A stretch of DNA of 64,000 nt from Burkholderia mayonis. Lineage in GTDB: Bacteria > Pseudomonadota > Gammaproteobacteria > Burkholderiales > Burkholderiaceae. The position numbers and the translations under genes are program-made. The stretch is taken from positions 1,550,001-1,614,000 of the forward strand of contig NZ_CP013387.1 of assembly GCF_001523745.2 (NCBI RefSeq), in the 5' to 3' direction. How positions within the stretch are numbered: the first letter of the stretch is position 1; each line of letters opens with the position of its first letter. Shown one piece after another: positions 10,023-19,049 of the stretch. The notes beneath the pieces were generated by a model. That model searched no databases. It saw only the letters and a program-made list of their open reading frames with translations, and was not told where the DNA came from.

Positions 10023-11235
10023 CGTTCTCCGATCCCCGGTGTTCTGAGTGATGAACGCGCGCCAGGGCCGCGTTGCGATCGGCGCGACCCGCTTCCGTAT
10101 TCGAGGGCCTTCCGACAAAAAGCCAGCGCGGCGTCCTGAAGTGTACGATCGACGCATACAGCCAGACATAGAGGGCAATGAACGCGCAGATCGACACAAA
10201 CATCAGCACGCCATTGCGCCAGAATAGCGTCGCCGGCACTACGGCGAGGAGCGTCAACAGCCACAGGAAGGGCGCGGTCCCGGAGTTGGACAGCAATCGT
10301 TTGTGCCGGTCGCATCCATGCGCTCCACAGCGACGCGCACGCCGGTAGATCAGTGTGTGAAGGTGGAGGCAATCGGGTGCGCTGACCGGCCTGCCGCGCA
10401 CCATCTTGCGTCGATACATCGAAAACAGCGTCTCCCAGGTCGGATATATGCTGACCAGCACCGCATACCAGGTCGAGACCGCCGGATGAACCTCGAGCAG
10501 CACAAGCAGCTCGGCAATCACAAAGCCGATGAAGTACGCCCCGCCGTCACCGAGAAACACGAGCCCGGCAGGGTAGTTCCAGACCGCGAACCCGCCGATC
10601 GCGCCGATCATGATAAGCGCGGTCCACATGACGAATGCATCGCCGACGTGATAAGCGACGCAGGCTATCGAAGCGAGGATGAAGATGCCGACGACTGACG
10701 AGAGGCCGTTGACGCCATCGATGATGTTGAGCGCATTCGTGAGCCCCGTCACTGCGACGACGGTAAACACGACGGCGAAAGGAACGACGGCCAGAGCGGT
10801 ATCGACGATCGGCAGGCCGACGCGCCTTATCACCGCGCCCAGGATCAGGCAGCCAAGCAGCGCGGCGGCTATCACGCTCAGGAATCGCGCACGCGGGCTC
10901 ACTCGCTTCGTGACGTCCTCGAGCAGTCCGGCCATCAGCGCCGGCGCCGCACAGGCGAAGAGCGCCGCGGGCAGCGGCGTCAGTGCGGCCGTCCCCGATA
11001 GAAAGCAGCAGGCAAGCGCTGCAGCGAAGGCGATCCCTACGCCGCCGATTCTCGGCACAGCCAGCATGTGCATCTTCTGCACGCCACGGAGGTCATAGTC
11101 GAGCATACGCATACCATTCACGCTTGCGTATCGAACGATGACGGCATTTCCGATCAGAGAAGCGGCAAACGCTACTACGAAGATGAGCAGCATCGTCGTT
11201 GTCCCGAAAAATGGGTGTCGCGTCATGCGCGACAT
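10012..11235 (-). CDS. WecA/MraY-family undecaprenyl-phosphate sugar-1-phosphate transferase
   Basis: This multi-pass membrane enzyme begins repeat-unit synthesis by moving a sugar-1-phosphate from UDP-sugar to undecaprenyl phosphate. The 407-residue protein has about eleven hydrophobic helices. The PNPT motifs are present: KMHMLAVPRIGGVGI near the start, NALNIIDGVNGLSS (Mg-binding Asp), VFLGDGGAYFIG and a His-rich HLHTLIYRR loop. The C-terminus after the last helix is charged and short. It lies between the lipoprotein gene and wza, in place of the WcaJ-type transferase found in many related clusters. Confidence 0.88.
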   Translation of the reverse strand: MSRMTRHPFFGTTTMLLIFVVAFAASLIGNAVIVRYASVNGMRMLDYDLRGVQKMHMLAVPRIGGVGIAFAAALACCFLSGTAALTPLPAALFACAAPALMAGLLEDVTKRVSPRARFLSVIAAALLGCLILGAVIRRVGLPIVDTALAVVPFAVVFTVVAVTGLTNALNIIDGVNGLSSVVGIFILASIACVAYHVGDAFVMWTALIMIGAIGGFAVWNYPAGLVFLGDGGAYFIGFVIAELLVLLEVHPAVSTWYAVLVSIYPTWETLFSMYRRKMVRGRPVSAPDCLHLHTLIYRRARRCGAHGCDRHKRLLSNSGTAPFLWLLTLLAVVPATLFWRNGVLMFVSICAFIALYVWLYASIVHFRTPRWLFVGRPSNTEAGRADRNAALARVHHSEHRGSENDVC

Positions 11236-11285
11236 TCGCGTGACCGATGAATCCCACGCTGGTTCTCGCGCGACATACCGTTCGA

Positions 11286-12023
11286 TCAGTTCCCCGTCGA
11301 CGGGCTACTTCCACCCGTGCCGCCCGTCGCACCGGTCGCTCCGCCGCCAGGGTTGTATGGATTGGACTCACCCGCGGACCACGCTGCAGCCGTAGCCTGG
11401 TCTGACGGCAAACGCGTTGTCGGATTGATCGCGCCTGTTGTGGCAAGCGCATCGAGATCGGCGTCCGCGCCCGCACCGCTTCCTGCCACGAACGAAATGC
11501 TCAGAAAGTTTCTTATGCCAAGTGTTATGTTGAAAATTCTATTGATCAGATCGACGATGGCCGACTCTGCTGTGTTGATCTGCACGGGATCGGATATCAA
11601 TGCTAGCGCGTTCGCATTGCCAGAGAAGTTCGCGAAAAGTGCGGGCTCGCTCGTTTTCAATTGCCCGCTGACATACTGCACAAGCAGTTCCGTTAGCGGC
11701 GTGATATTGATCAGGCCGGCGCCAGGTGCGAGCGAGTGCAACGTCCGCGTCCCGTCCGTCGCCGTTACGACGCAAGGTGTCTGAACCAACGCTGTCAAAC
11801 TGTAGTTACCATTGGCATCCGTGGTGGTCGAGGCGGCGCCGGTGCGGCACGTAAAGGTTACGACCGCGTTCGGAAACGGCGCGCCCAGCGCCGCGGTTCC
11901 GTTGAAGGAAGTGGGCTTAGTCGCGCCACCTCCACCGCCGCCGCCACAGGCGGAAAGCCCCAACGCAATGGGCACGAGAACGGTCATCAGTGCAAGGGGG
12001 CGAGCAAACGTTGCGAGTTTCAT
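11286..12023 (-). CDS. Exported lipoprotein with carboxypeptidase-regulatory-like N-terminal domain
   Basis: The 245-residue protein has a clear lipoprotein signal (LALMTVLVPIALGLSAC, Cys near residue 26) followed by a glycine run. An all-beta stretch with TTTDANGNYSLTAL follows, typical of CarboxypepD-reg/Big-like folds. The C-terminus is low complexity and rich in Gly, Ser and Thr. Its place between the YjbH-like gene and the initiating transferase suggests an envelope role in polymer export or anchoring. No enzyme motif was seen, so the function is unknown. Confidence 0.7.
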   Translation of the reverse strand: MKLATFARPLALMTVLVPIALGLSACGGGGGGGATKPTSFNGTAALGAPFPNAVVTFTCRTGAASTTTDANGNYSLTALVQTPCVVTATDGTRTLHSLAPGAGLINITPLTELLVQYVSGQLKTSEPALFANFSGNANALALISDPVQINTAESAIVDLINRIFNITLGIRNFLSISFVAGSGAGADADLDALATTGAINPTTRLPSDQATAAAWSAGESNPYNPGGGATGATGGTGGSSPSTGN

Positions 12024-12063
12024 AGTGATCCCTCCGCGATAAGCAAATCGCTAAATTCGATCA

Positions 12064-14424
12064 TCATTTCGTGCCTTCCATGACTGGCAGTGCGAATCGC
12101 CGCCAGGCGTCGCGCATGCGAAAAAGCTGAGACTGGAAGTAAGCCTCACTGAAGCGACCTTGATTCAGCAGGAACTGCTGCGTGCTGTAGCCAAACGAGA
12201 GGTCTTCGGCAGCACCCGAACTTACGGTGTTTGCCGCGCTGCCGACACGCGTTCTCACCGACAACGGGACGGTCTCCGCTCCCGTCACCTCGATGACACC
12301 GGGCGACATACCCTGGCGTGGCGTCAACGGGAAGCTGATCGAGACACCTGCGAACGTGCCTCCTTCGCTGTGGCTCACCGAGAGCCCCACCGCGACATCG
12401 TCGAACCAGCGCACGATGTTCAGAAGAGGCCCGCGGTCGCCGCCGACGTAGCGGGCGACGCCCGCTTCGACCCACAGATGCCACGACGGTTGCACCCAGC
12501 GGTAGAGCAGTACCGCGTTTTCCACGTTGCGCCGGACTGCCGACGAGGATGCTCCGTGGAAGCGCTTCAGATAGGCCAAACGCAAGCGGACGATATCCGG
12601 GCGCGACGGCACGAAGAATGTCATTTCGTCCTCGATGCCGAAATAATGAAAGCCGATCTTCCCAATGCCAGCGACATTGAGTGTCTGCGCATTCGCCCAC
12701 AGAATCTGATTGAGCGTCACGTCCGAAAGCCCGGTCTCAAGCGCAAACTCATCGAACACGCGACCGCTTCCGACATTGGCGCTGTTCCTGATCGGCGCTA
12801 CGTAGCTCGCATAGAGTTCCGCGCCTTTCCACAGTGGAACAAAACCTTCGATATTGGCTGCGAGCGAATAATCAAACTTCCCGTACTCCGTTCCGATCAG
12901 GTAGCTCGTTTTCGGAGCGATTTCGATGCGTGCGAGCGAACGTGGACCAGGTTCGATCGACGCCCAGGATACATCCGCGTCACTGAAAGTCGGACGCGTC
13001 GACATCAATAGCGTGTCGCCAGCGTCGCGGTCGTCGTGTCCGCCTACGATGAAGGCAGCAAAGCTCTGACGGTCCACCGACACCTGTCCCACGGCCATAC
13101 CGGCCTTTTTGATCACGGCCACGACTCTTATCACATCGCATGGCGCGACCCTCGCAGCCACGCCGAATACGATGCCGAGTGCGTCCGCTTCGTTCTGGTT
13201 GTAGCGATGGTTCTCGTACTCGACGATCAGGTAGCGGCGGTATCGGCCCAACTTGACACGTTCGAGACCAAGGCGGATCAACAAGTCACGAATGGTCAAC
13301 AAACGATCGGCGCCCTGATCGACTGTGGTGGCCGAACATCGTTCGGGCACGATGCCGTCTCTCGCCACGGATGGCGCGTGACGCTCGCCGGCCACATCAA
13401 TTGCCGCGCGTGGCTCGATTCGCGGCGCAGCACTTGAGCCCGGCCGGTCTAGGAAACGCGGCTCCGGCGTCAAAGCCGCTGCCTCGGGAGATCCCCCGCT
13501 TCGATCCGGCGTAACCAGCGCCAGCGGATCGTCGTAGCGCCGGCCAAGGGGAATTTGCAGGCCTAGCGAAACAGCCGTCCTGCCAACCGGGAGCGCACTC
13601 TGCCTCGCGCTCAATGAGTGTTGCACCGTGCCGATGAGCCGCGCGTCCCCGAGCCAAGCAATGGCGGGAGAGCGATACCGCACGCCGGCATAGGCAACGC
13701 TTGAGTCGTGTTCGGCCAGCACGGACAATCCGCTGCGCCCAAGCATAAGTTCGGCGCCGCCGAATACACCATTCAGACGCTGCCCGCCCCATCCCGCGCC
13801 GAACGTGACGCGAACCGGGCCGAACGAATCCGTGACAACAACATACTTCGACCGGAAAAACTTCGTCTGACCGCCGAAATCGGTGGCGCCGATTGCGATG
13901 TCGGGCTGGCCCTCGAAGACATGCGGCACTCCCAGCTTTACGTTGCCGAGCAGGTGCCGGATAACGAAGCTCTCCTGCCCTGGTATTACACTCGGTTGGG
14001 GCTTCGCGTAGTTGACGAGTCCGCCGGAGATTTCCACGTAAGGAAGAAAACCGAATGCCCCGAAGTAGCTTTGCGCACTCGAAGCCTGCGTTGCGAAGCG
14101 AGGATCCTTGTAGTCGTTGAACTGGAACTCGGCTTCGCCCGTCGGTAGCGTCGTTCCGTAGGGTATGACGAGTCCGCCCGTTTGCCCGAGAAACGACATC
14201 GCCGGCTCTGACGACAATGCGAACTTCGCATGCGTCGCCGCAAGCGCGAGCAACATCCGCGCGAGGCGCCTTGCATGCCTCGAACGCGTGGCCTTACGCA
14301 TCGGCGGTCGCATTCGCGTCGCGTGGCATGCTGTTTGCGCAGCGCGGCATGCCGCGCTGCCGGCCCGGCGCGTGCAAGGGCAATGCGGCGGGACTCCCGG
14401 AGCAATATCGTAAGCGCATTTCAT
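12064..14424 (-). CDS. YjbH-domain outer-membrane protein
   Basis: The mature part begins after an Arg-rich leader and hydrophobic core (MLLALAATHAKFALS), then FLGQTGGLVIPYGTTLPTG, the hallmark of YjbH (DUF940) outer-membrane beta-barrels of exopolysaccharide operons. The rest has repeated amphipathic strands with aromatic residues, as in a porin. The ATG at 14424 overlaps the manC stop (ATGA) and gives 786 residues; ATGs at 14313 or 14301 would give a more normal signal peptide. Family members take part in polysaccharide secretion or surface retention; the mechanism is not established. Confidence 0.8.
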   Translation of the reverse strand: MKCAYDIAPGVPPHCPCTRRAGSAACRAAQTACHATRMRPPMRKATRSRHARRLARMLLALAATHAKFALSSEPAMSFLGQTGGLVIPYGTTLPTGEAEFQFNDYKDPRFATQASSAQSYFGAFGFLPYVEISGGLVNYAKPQPSVIPGQESFVIRHLLGNVKLGVPHVFEGQPDIAIGATDFGGQTKFFRSKYVVVTDSFGPVRVTFGAGWGGQRLNGVFGGAELMLGRSGLSVLAEHDSSVAYAGVRYRSPAIAWLGDARLIGTVQHSLSARQSALPVGRTAVSLGLQIPLGRRYDDPLALVTPDRSGGSPEAAALTPEPRFLDRPGSSAAPRIEPRAAIDVAGERHAPSVARDGIVPERCSATTVDQGADRLLTIRDLLIRLGLERVKLGRYRRYLIVEYENHRYNQNEADALGIVFGVAARVAPCDVIRVVAVIKKAGMAVGQVSVDRQSFAAFIVGGHDDRDAGDTLLMSTRPTFSDADVSWASIEPGPRSLARIEIAPKTSYLIGTEYGKFDYSLAANIEGFVPLWKGAELYASYVAPIRNSANVGSGRVFDEFALETGLSDVTLNQILWANAQTLNVAGIGKIGFHYFGIEDEMTFFVPSRPDIVRLRLAYLKRFHGASSSAVRRNVENAVLLYRWVQPSWHLWVEAGVARYVGGDRGPLLNIVRWFDDVAVGLSVSHSEGGTFAGVSISFPLTPRQGMSPGVIEVTGAETVPLSVRTRVGSAANTVSSGAAEDLSFGYSTQQFLLNQGRFSEAYFQSQLFRMRDAWRRFALPVMEGTK

Positions 14425-15938
14425 GTGCGGCCGTACAAATCGTCGAAACGCACGATGTCATCTTCGCCGAGATACGAACCAGACTGCACCTCGATGACTT
14501 CGAGAGGCAGTTTGCCGGGGTTCTCGAGGCGATGCCGCGCACCGAGCGGGATGTCCGTCGATTGGCCCTCGCTGAGCAGAAACTGTTCGTCGCCGCGCAC
14601 GACACGCGCCGTTCCGCGCACGACCACCCAACGCTCGGACCTGTGATGATGAAGCTGCAGCGACAATCGCTCGCCGGGCTTGACGACCAGGCGCTTTACC
14701 AAAAAATGTTCGCCCCGGTCGATCAAGTCGTAATAGCCCCACGGACACCGCACCTTGCGATGCGTGTCCGCTTCGGGCGCACGTCGTGCCTTAAGACTGT
14801 CGACGAGTCCCTTGACGTGCTGCACGTGCGAGCGATCAACCACCAGCACGGCGTCGTCCGTGTCGATGACGACCAGGCCCGTCACGCCGACACAGGCGAC
14901 AAGGCGTCCTTCAGAAAGCGCGAAGGTCGATCTTGCCGCCTCGAACACTACGCGGCCACGCGCCACGTTGCCGCTCGGATCCTTGTCGAACGCCTCCCAT
15001 ACGGCGTTCCAGGACCCTACGTCCGACCAGCCGCCTTCGAGCGGCACCATCACGCCAGGCGGCAATGCCGGGTCCGCGCCCAGATGCTCCATCACGGCGT
15101 AGTCGATGGAATCCGATGGTGAGCGCTCGAACCATTCCGCGGATGCGCGGGTCGCCAGACCCGCGGCGCTCGCGTGCGTTATGGCCGACACGCATGCCTC
15201 GTGCATCTCGGACTCCAACGTCTTCACCGCATCGAGCCAGACCGTCGCGCGTACGACGACAATGCCGCTGTTCCACCAGTAAGCACTGGAGGCGACGTAC
15301 TGTGCCGCCAGATCCGGAGCCGGCTTCTCCACGAAGCGTACGATGCCGCTCGTCCCGTCCTCGCGCAGCGAGCCCGTCAAAATATAGCCGTAGGCTGTGT
15401 CAGGGCGGGTCGGCCGAACGCCGAGAGCGACGATCGCTCCGTTGCGCGCAGCACCGACGGCCACGGCCAGTGCATGGTGGAGCGCCGCGATGTCCTCGAT
15501 CACGTGGTCCGCAGGCATGGCGACGAGGACGGCATCGTCCGTTCTTGCATCCACGAATGCCGCAGCAAGCGTCAGCGCCGGCGCAGTATTGCGCCGGACG
15601 GGCTCGAGAATCAACTCGGCCTCGATATTCTTCGCCTGCAACTGCTCCACCGTGACGAAGCGTTGTTCCTCGCTGCAAACGACGAGCGGTTTGCACAGGT
15701 GCGCCGCCTCGGCGCAAAAACCGTCCATCCGTCGGGCTGTCGCTTGGAGCAACGAATCGCCCCCGAACAGGTCGATCAGTTGTTTCGGGTAGAGCTCCCG
15801 CGACATCGGCCACAGGCGCGTTCCTGCACCGCCGGCAAGGATGATGGGAACGACGGCCGTCGTCCCGTCGGCTGCCGCCCGGTCCCAGTCCGATCCTTCG
15901 TCTTCCCTTGTCCGCGAGAAAACGCAATCTTCGCTCAT
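14421..15938 (-). CDS. manC: Mannose-1-phosphate guanylyltransferase / mannose-6-phosphate isomerase
   Basis: This bifunctional type II enzyme makes GDP-mannose. The nucleotidyltransferase signature LAGGAGTRLWPMSRELYPKQL lies near residue 37, followed by EPVRRNTAPALTLAA, MPADHVI and FVEKP. The C-terminal cupin with QLHHHRSERWVVV is the phosphomannose isomerase part. The start at 15938 has a strong GGGAGGAAGG Shine-Dalgarno; the open frame upstream lacks similarity. Length (505 residues) is slightly above usual because of an acidic N-terminal extension of about 30 residues. It heads the biosynthetic genes, 151 bp after the regulator gene. Confidence 0.95.
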   Translation of the reverse strand: MSEDCVFSRTREDEGSDWDRAAADGTTAVVPIILAGGAGTRLWPMSRELYPKQLIDLFGGDSLLQATARRMDGFCAEAAHLCKPLVVCSEEQRFVTVEQLQAKNIEAELILEPVRRNTAPALTLAAAFVDARTDDAVLVAMPADHVIEDIAALHHALAVAVGAARNGAIVALGVRPTRPDTAYGYILTGSLREDGTSGIVRFVEKPAPDLAAQYVASSAYWWNSGIVVVRATVWLDAVKTLESEMHEACVSAITHASAAGLATRASAEWFERSPSDSIDYAVMEHLGADPALPPGVMVPLEGGWSDVGSWNAVWEAFDKDPSGNVARGRVVFEAARSTFALSEGRLVACVGVTGLVVIDTDDAVLVVDRSHVQHVKGLVDSLKARRAPEADTHRKVRCPWGYYDLIDRGEHFLVKRLVVKPGERLSLQLHHHRSERWVVVRGTARVVRGDEQFLLSEGQSTDIPLGARHRLENPGKLPLEVIEVQSGSYLGEDDIVRFDDLYGRT

Positions 15939-16089
15939 GCCTTCCTCCCGATGACGATGCCCGTTGCTCCGCGCCGACGGGCTGTTCGACGTCGCGTCGC
16001 GCCCAGCTTTCCGTCCAGACCGTTCAACCCCGTGGAACCCGCCAGGGCAACCACCCATGGCCACGTCGAGGCAGCGTGGCCGCCGATCG

Positions 16090-17187
16090 CTACGCTGCGA
16101 GAGAGTCGCCGCCACGTTCAGTCCGCTGGCGGAAAACAGATGCACCTGCGTCCTCGGGCATCTCATCCGGTACGCTGCGTGTGGTCCTTCGATAATCCGC
16201 CGGCGACATCGAGAAGTGTTTCTGAAAGAGCTTGCGCAGATGATCACCATTGAACAGGCCGCAGCGCCGCGCAATCTTGTCGAGCGGCAGATCGGCGTCG
16301 ACGAGCAGGCGCCGTGCGAGATTGAGGCGAACGCTCGTCAGATACTCGCTGGGCGTCAGGCCGATCTCGCGCTTGAACCGGCGCAGGAAGTTGCGCTCGC
16401 TCATCGACGCATGCCGGGCCAGAGCGGCCACAGAAATCGAGTGGTCGCTGTTCTCGTGGATCCATCGCACCGACCAGGCAATGCGCTCGCTCAATATGCG
16501 TTTTTCATTGCTGCTTCGCTCGGCTGTATCGACGAAAATCACCCGTAGATACGAGTTGATCCTTCTCTCCAGTTCCAACGCGACCCCTGTGCCAAAGTCG
16601 CTGCGCATCATGCTGAGCACGGCATCCACGGCCAGTTCGTACTGGACGGTACCCCGGCCCTCGCCCGTCGCACGCGCAGAGGTTGCCGCGCGCCACACGG
16701 CACTATCGTCCGCAAGAACTTTGTAACCGGCGGCTGGATTGTCGGCGCGCCCACTCATCGAGAGAATCGCCTCCGCACCCGGTGCAAGACCCATTACGAG
16801 CGCGTGCTTTGGCAGTTGGCGCAGCCACGACAACAAGTCTGCATCGTGTGAGGCGGCACCGGCTCCTGTTCCTCCGGCAACAAATACCGCTTCAAACAGC
16901 CGTGCGTCGTGGACACTGGTCGCTCTTGCAAACAGCTGTACGAACGGACCGCATGGGACGAGGGCCTGCCGGCTCGATAGCACCACCACACTGTATTCGG
17001 GCCTTTTCGTATCGCCACGGGCCAGTTCATTGCCAATCCGGAGTATCTCCGCGATCGAGCTGACCTCTGTCAGCGAAAAATTCTCGAAGACGACGATCGC
17101 GACCTTGCGCTCCCGCTGTGGCAATTCGTTTTTCGAAAATTCCTGGGTTCGCGCCGCATTTTCATAATCCGCCTTCCCCCATTCCAT
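16090..17187 (-). CDS. GATase1/PfpI-like AraC-family transcriptional regulator
   Basis: The 365-residue protein has an N-terminal DJ-1/PfpI (GlxA-type) domain (VAIVVFENFSLTEVSSIAE, FVAGGTGAGA) in which the usual nucleophile region reads MGLAPGAEAI and lacks the Cys, as is common in regulators. A C-terminal AraC helix-turn-helix pair follows (HASMSERNFLRRFKREIGL ... CGLFNGDHLRKLFQKHF). GGAGAG precedes the ATG. It lies directly upstream of manC in the same direction, so it probably controls the exopolysaccharide cluster. That role is inferred from position only. Confidence 0.85.
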   Translation of the reverse strand: MEWGKADYENAARTQEFSKNELPQRERKVAIVVFENFSLTEVSSIAEILRIGNELARGDTKRPEYSVVVLSSRQALVPCGPFVQLFARATSVHDARLFEAVFVAGGTGAGAASHDADLLSWLRQLPKHALVMGLAPGAEAILSMSGRADNPAAGYKVLADDSAVWRAATSARATGEGRGTVQYELAVDAVLSMMRSDFGTGVALELERRINSYLRVIFVDTAERSSNEKRILSERIAWSVRWIHENSDHSISVAALARHASMSERNFLRRFKREIGLTPSEYLTSVRLNLARRLLVDADLPLDKIARRCGLFNGDHLRKLFQKHFSMSPADYRRTTRSVPDEMPEDAGASVFRQRTERGGDSLAA

Positions 17188-18008
17188 TTTGGCTCTCCAG
17201 AATTTGCGATTCCTCTTTTCTTAAACTGGTATGGAACGAATTTTGTCCTTATCGATGGGCATCATATGCATTGGATCGCCACACCATAAGAGATGTCCGA
17301 TCCATATGGCAAGTTGGCGGAAGGGTTGCCGATCGTTTTTTTGCGCCGACGATCCGAGCATACGTGCCAGCACCTGAATCCATGTGTTCCGACTTGTCGC
17401 CTGATCACATAAACTGAACAGTACGATCATTTATCTAAAATTTAATAATTCTCGGCGCAGTCGCATGAGGAATGACAAGGTGTTTAATTTCTGAATTTGA
17501 CGATGTTAATTAATAGCTAACATTGCGGAACTCAATTGCCTGGATCTTGCACGTTTATTAAATGACATAAACTCCATGAAGATGGCGTTGCCGGTATTCG
17601 TGATTATATTAATCCTCACATATGGTAAAGGTTTTTAGTTATCGATCGTGGCTACAAACGCATCAACAGGCTGGTCGAGATCGGTCCGCGATCGATAACT
17701 AAAAAAACCTTTGCCTTCTGCCGTACGTGAAATTTTGGCAAGTTCACAGGCCATCAATTCGCCGTCAAGCGCGAGTGAAGTTCTCGGCTACTGGAGTGAA
17801 CTTCCTCTGTAATTTCGCCTTCCATCAGGTCGTGCATAAACTCGACCCAAAGGAAGGAAAGAAGAGATGTTCACCCTGGCCTGATTCCCTCAGCTACGGG
17901 ATTCGCGAAGCAGGGGCAAGGTCAGTTCGCACCCGCGACAGTCCGTGGTTGGGATTCCCTCCATAACCTTTCCACCACTGGTCGAACGATCTCATAAACG
18001 GAGATAGC
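17188..18008. other. AT-rich intergenic region without a convincing gene
   Basis: About 820 bp upstream of the AraC-type regulator are visibly AT-richer than the flanks. The regulator's promoter should be here. The only ordered structure seen is the long inverted repeat at 17624-17715. A short open frame at 17727-17966 has no recognisable features and was not called. Confidence 0.6.
17624..17715. repeat. Long imperfect inverted repeat
   Basis: The left arm 17624-17648 (GGTAAAGG, T-run, AGTTATCGATCG) is matched by the reverse complement of 17689-17715. The differences are two extra T/A in the homopolymer and one T/C change. The loop is 40 nt. RNA from either strand could form a stem of about 25 bp. 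It could be a decayed mobile-element end pair, an attenuator or a small RNA. No gene lies inside. Confidence 0.7.
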
Positions 18009-18371
18009 TTATTTGCAATCGATGGTCCTCTCGATTTCTTTGATCCGACTAATCCACGACACGGAACCACTTGTCGAGAGGCGAGCTTCGACATTGACCA
18101 AATGTTTCAATTCGCGACGTGCCAAACACGGTTTGAAGCAACGCATCCATTCAAACAACCGCTCTTGCAAATATTTACTAAACTGCAATGACAGGCCAGT
18201 GAAATAAAGTGCGATTAATGCAACCCCGCCAATCACAATTCAAAACAAAATAGTTTTACTAATGAAGCCATGCTGATTCACATATCTCGTAAAATTCTGA
18301 GCAACATCATGAATGACAAACCAAAATAACGCAGCAATCAAACCGCCATGAAGGAAGAGACAGATCAACAT
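18009..18371 (-). pseudogene. Small membrane protein gene interrupted by an in-frame stop
   Basis: From an ATG at 18371 the frame encodes 43 residues with a hydrophobic helix (LIAALFWFVIHDV) and then meets TGA at 18240-18242. The same frame continues at once (IVIGGVALIALYFTGLSL, a second clear membrane helix) into a charged tail ending at 18009. The continuity of two helices in one frame suggests one two-helix protein of about 120 residues split by a nonsense mutation. Two separate small proteins, the second from the GTG at 18236, are the alternative. No family was recognised. Base composition is AT-rich compared with neighbours. Confidence 0.5.
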
Positions 18372-18475
18372 TCACGTCGGCATATCTTTGAATTCTCTTT
18401 TTTACCGAATCCTCAACGATTGAACAATAGAGTGAATCAGTTTCATTTGACACGCCGCTTATTGGTGCAGTCGGA

Positions 18476-18997
18476 TTATAAAATGGCGCCCCAAACGAAA
18501 TCCACTGCAGTAACTACCAGCTTCCAGCGATTTCTGCGACATCCTCTTCCATACCTCGCACGTCGACCGCGTCCGGCGCAGGTGGAACGAGAAGGTTGCC
18601 CCCGTTCAACGAACTGCCGACCACTCTGCCAATCCGACGATGGCAGCCATTCGCAGCCGCCGAAGCGCACGAGGATGTCCTCCTCGTAGGCATCGATCAA
18701 CTCATGCTCAAATCGGAATTCCCGCGACGCCGTCCGGTCGGACATACGCAACGGACGCTCCAAGGCACGTCCCTCGCCGTCTGTCGTGATAATGTTGATC
18801 ACCAAGAGCCTGAACGGCTTCCGCTGCACATGCGGGATGGCGGCGCCGTTCGTGATCGCGCCATACCACTCTGCAGTCACCCTGAGCCGCTCATTCTCGA
18901 ACGCCCGGATGATCGTGTATTCACGATCTGGTCTGCGCGTCTTCCACACGATGCCTGAAATCGGCACGCGGTCGCGCCCCATGTATCCCGCCGCCAT
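18476..18997 (-). CDS. Hypothetical protein
   Basis: The ATG at 18997 is preceded by GAGGA at proper distance. The 173-residue product has a plausible globular N-terminal 125 residues (for example FRLLVINIITTDGEG and FEHELIDAYEEDILVRFGG) and then an arginine-rich segment that looks like out-of-frame translation. The true gene may therefore be frameshifted near 18600. It follows the isochorismatase gene by 52 bp on the same strand. I do not recognise the family. Confidence 0.45.
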   Translation of the reverse strand: MAAGYMGRDRVPISGIVWKTRRPDREYTIIRAFENERLRVTAEWYGAITNGAAIPHVQRKPFRLLVINIITTDGEGRALERPLRMSDRTASREFRFEHELIDAYEEDILVRFGGCEWLPSSDWQSGRQFVERGQPSRSTCAGRGRRARYGRGCRRNRWKLVVTAVDFVWGAIL

Positions 18998-19049
18998 CGT
19001 CAGATCCTCGTAGCGAACCGGATCCTGTCCGGCAAGACGCCGGCGAAGA

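Noticed and set aside
17727..17966. 79-codon frame in the AT-rich gap
   Set aside because: No ribosome site, no hydrophobic or domain pattern and mixed composition.
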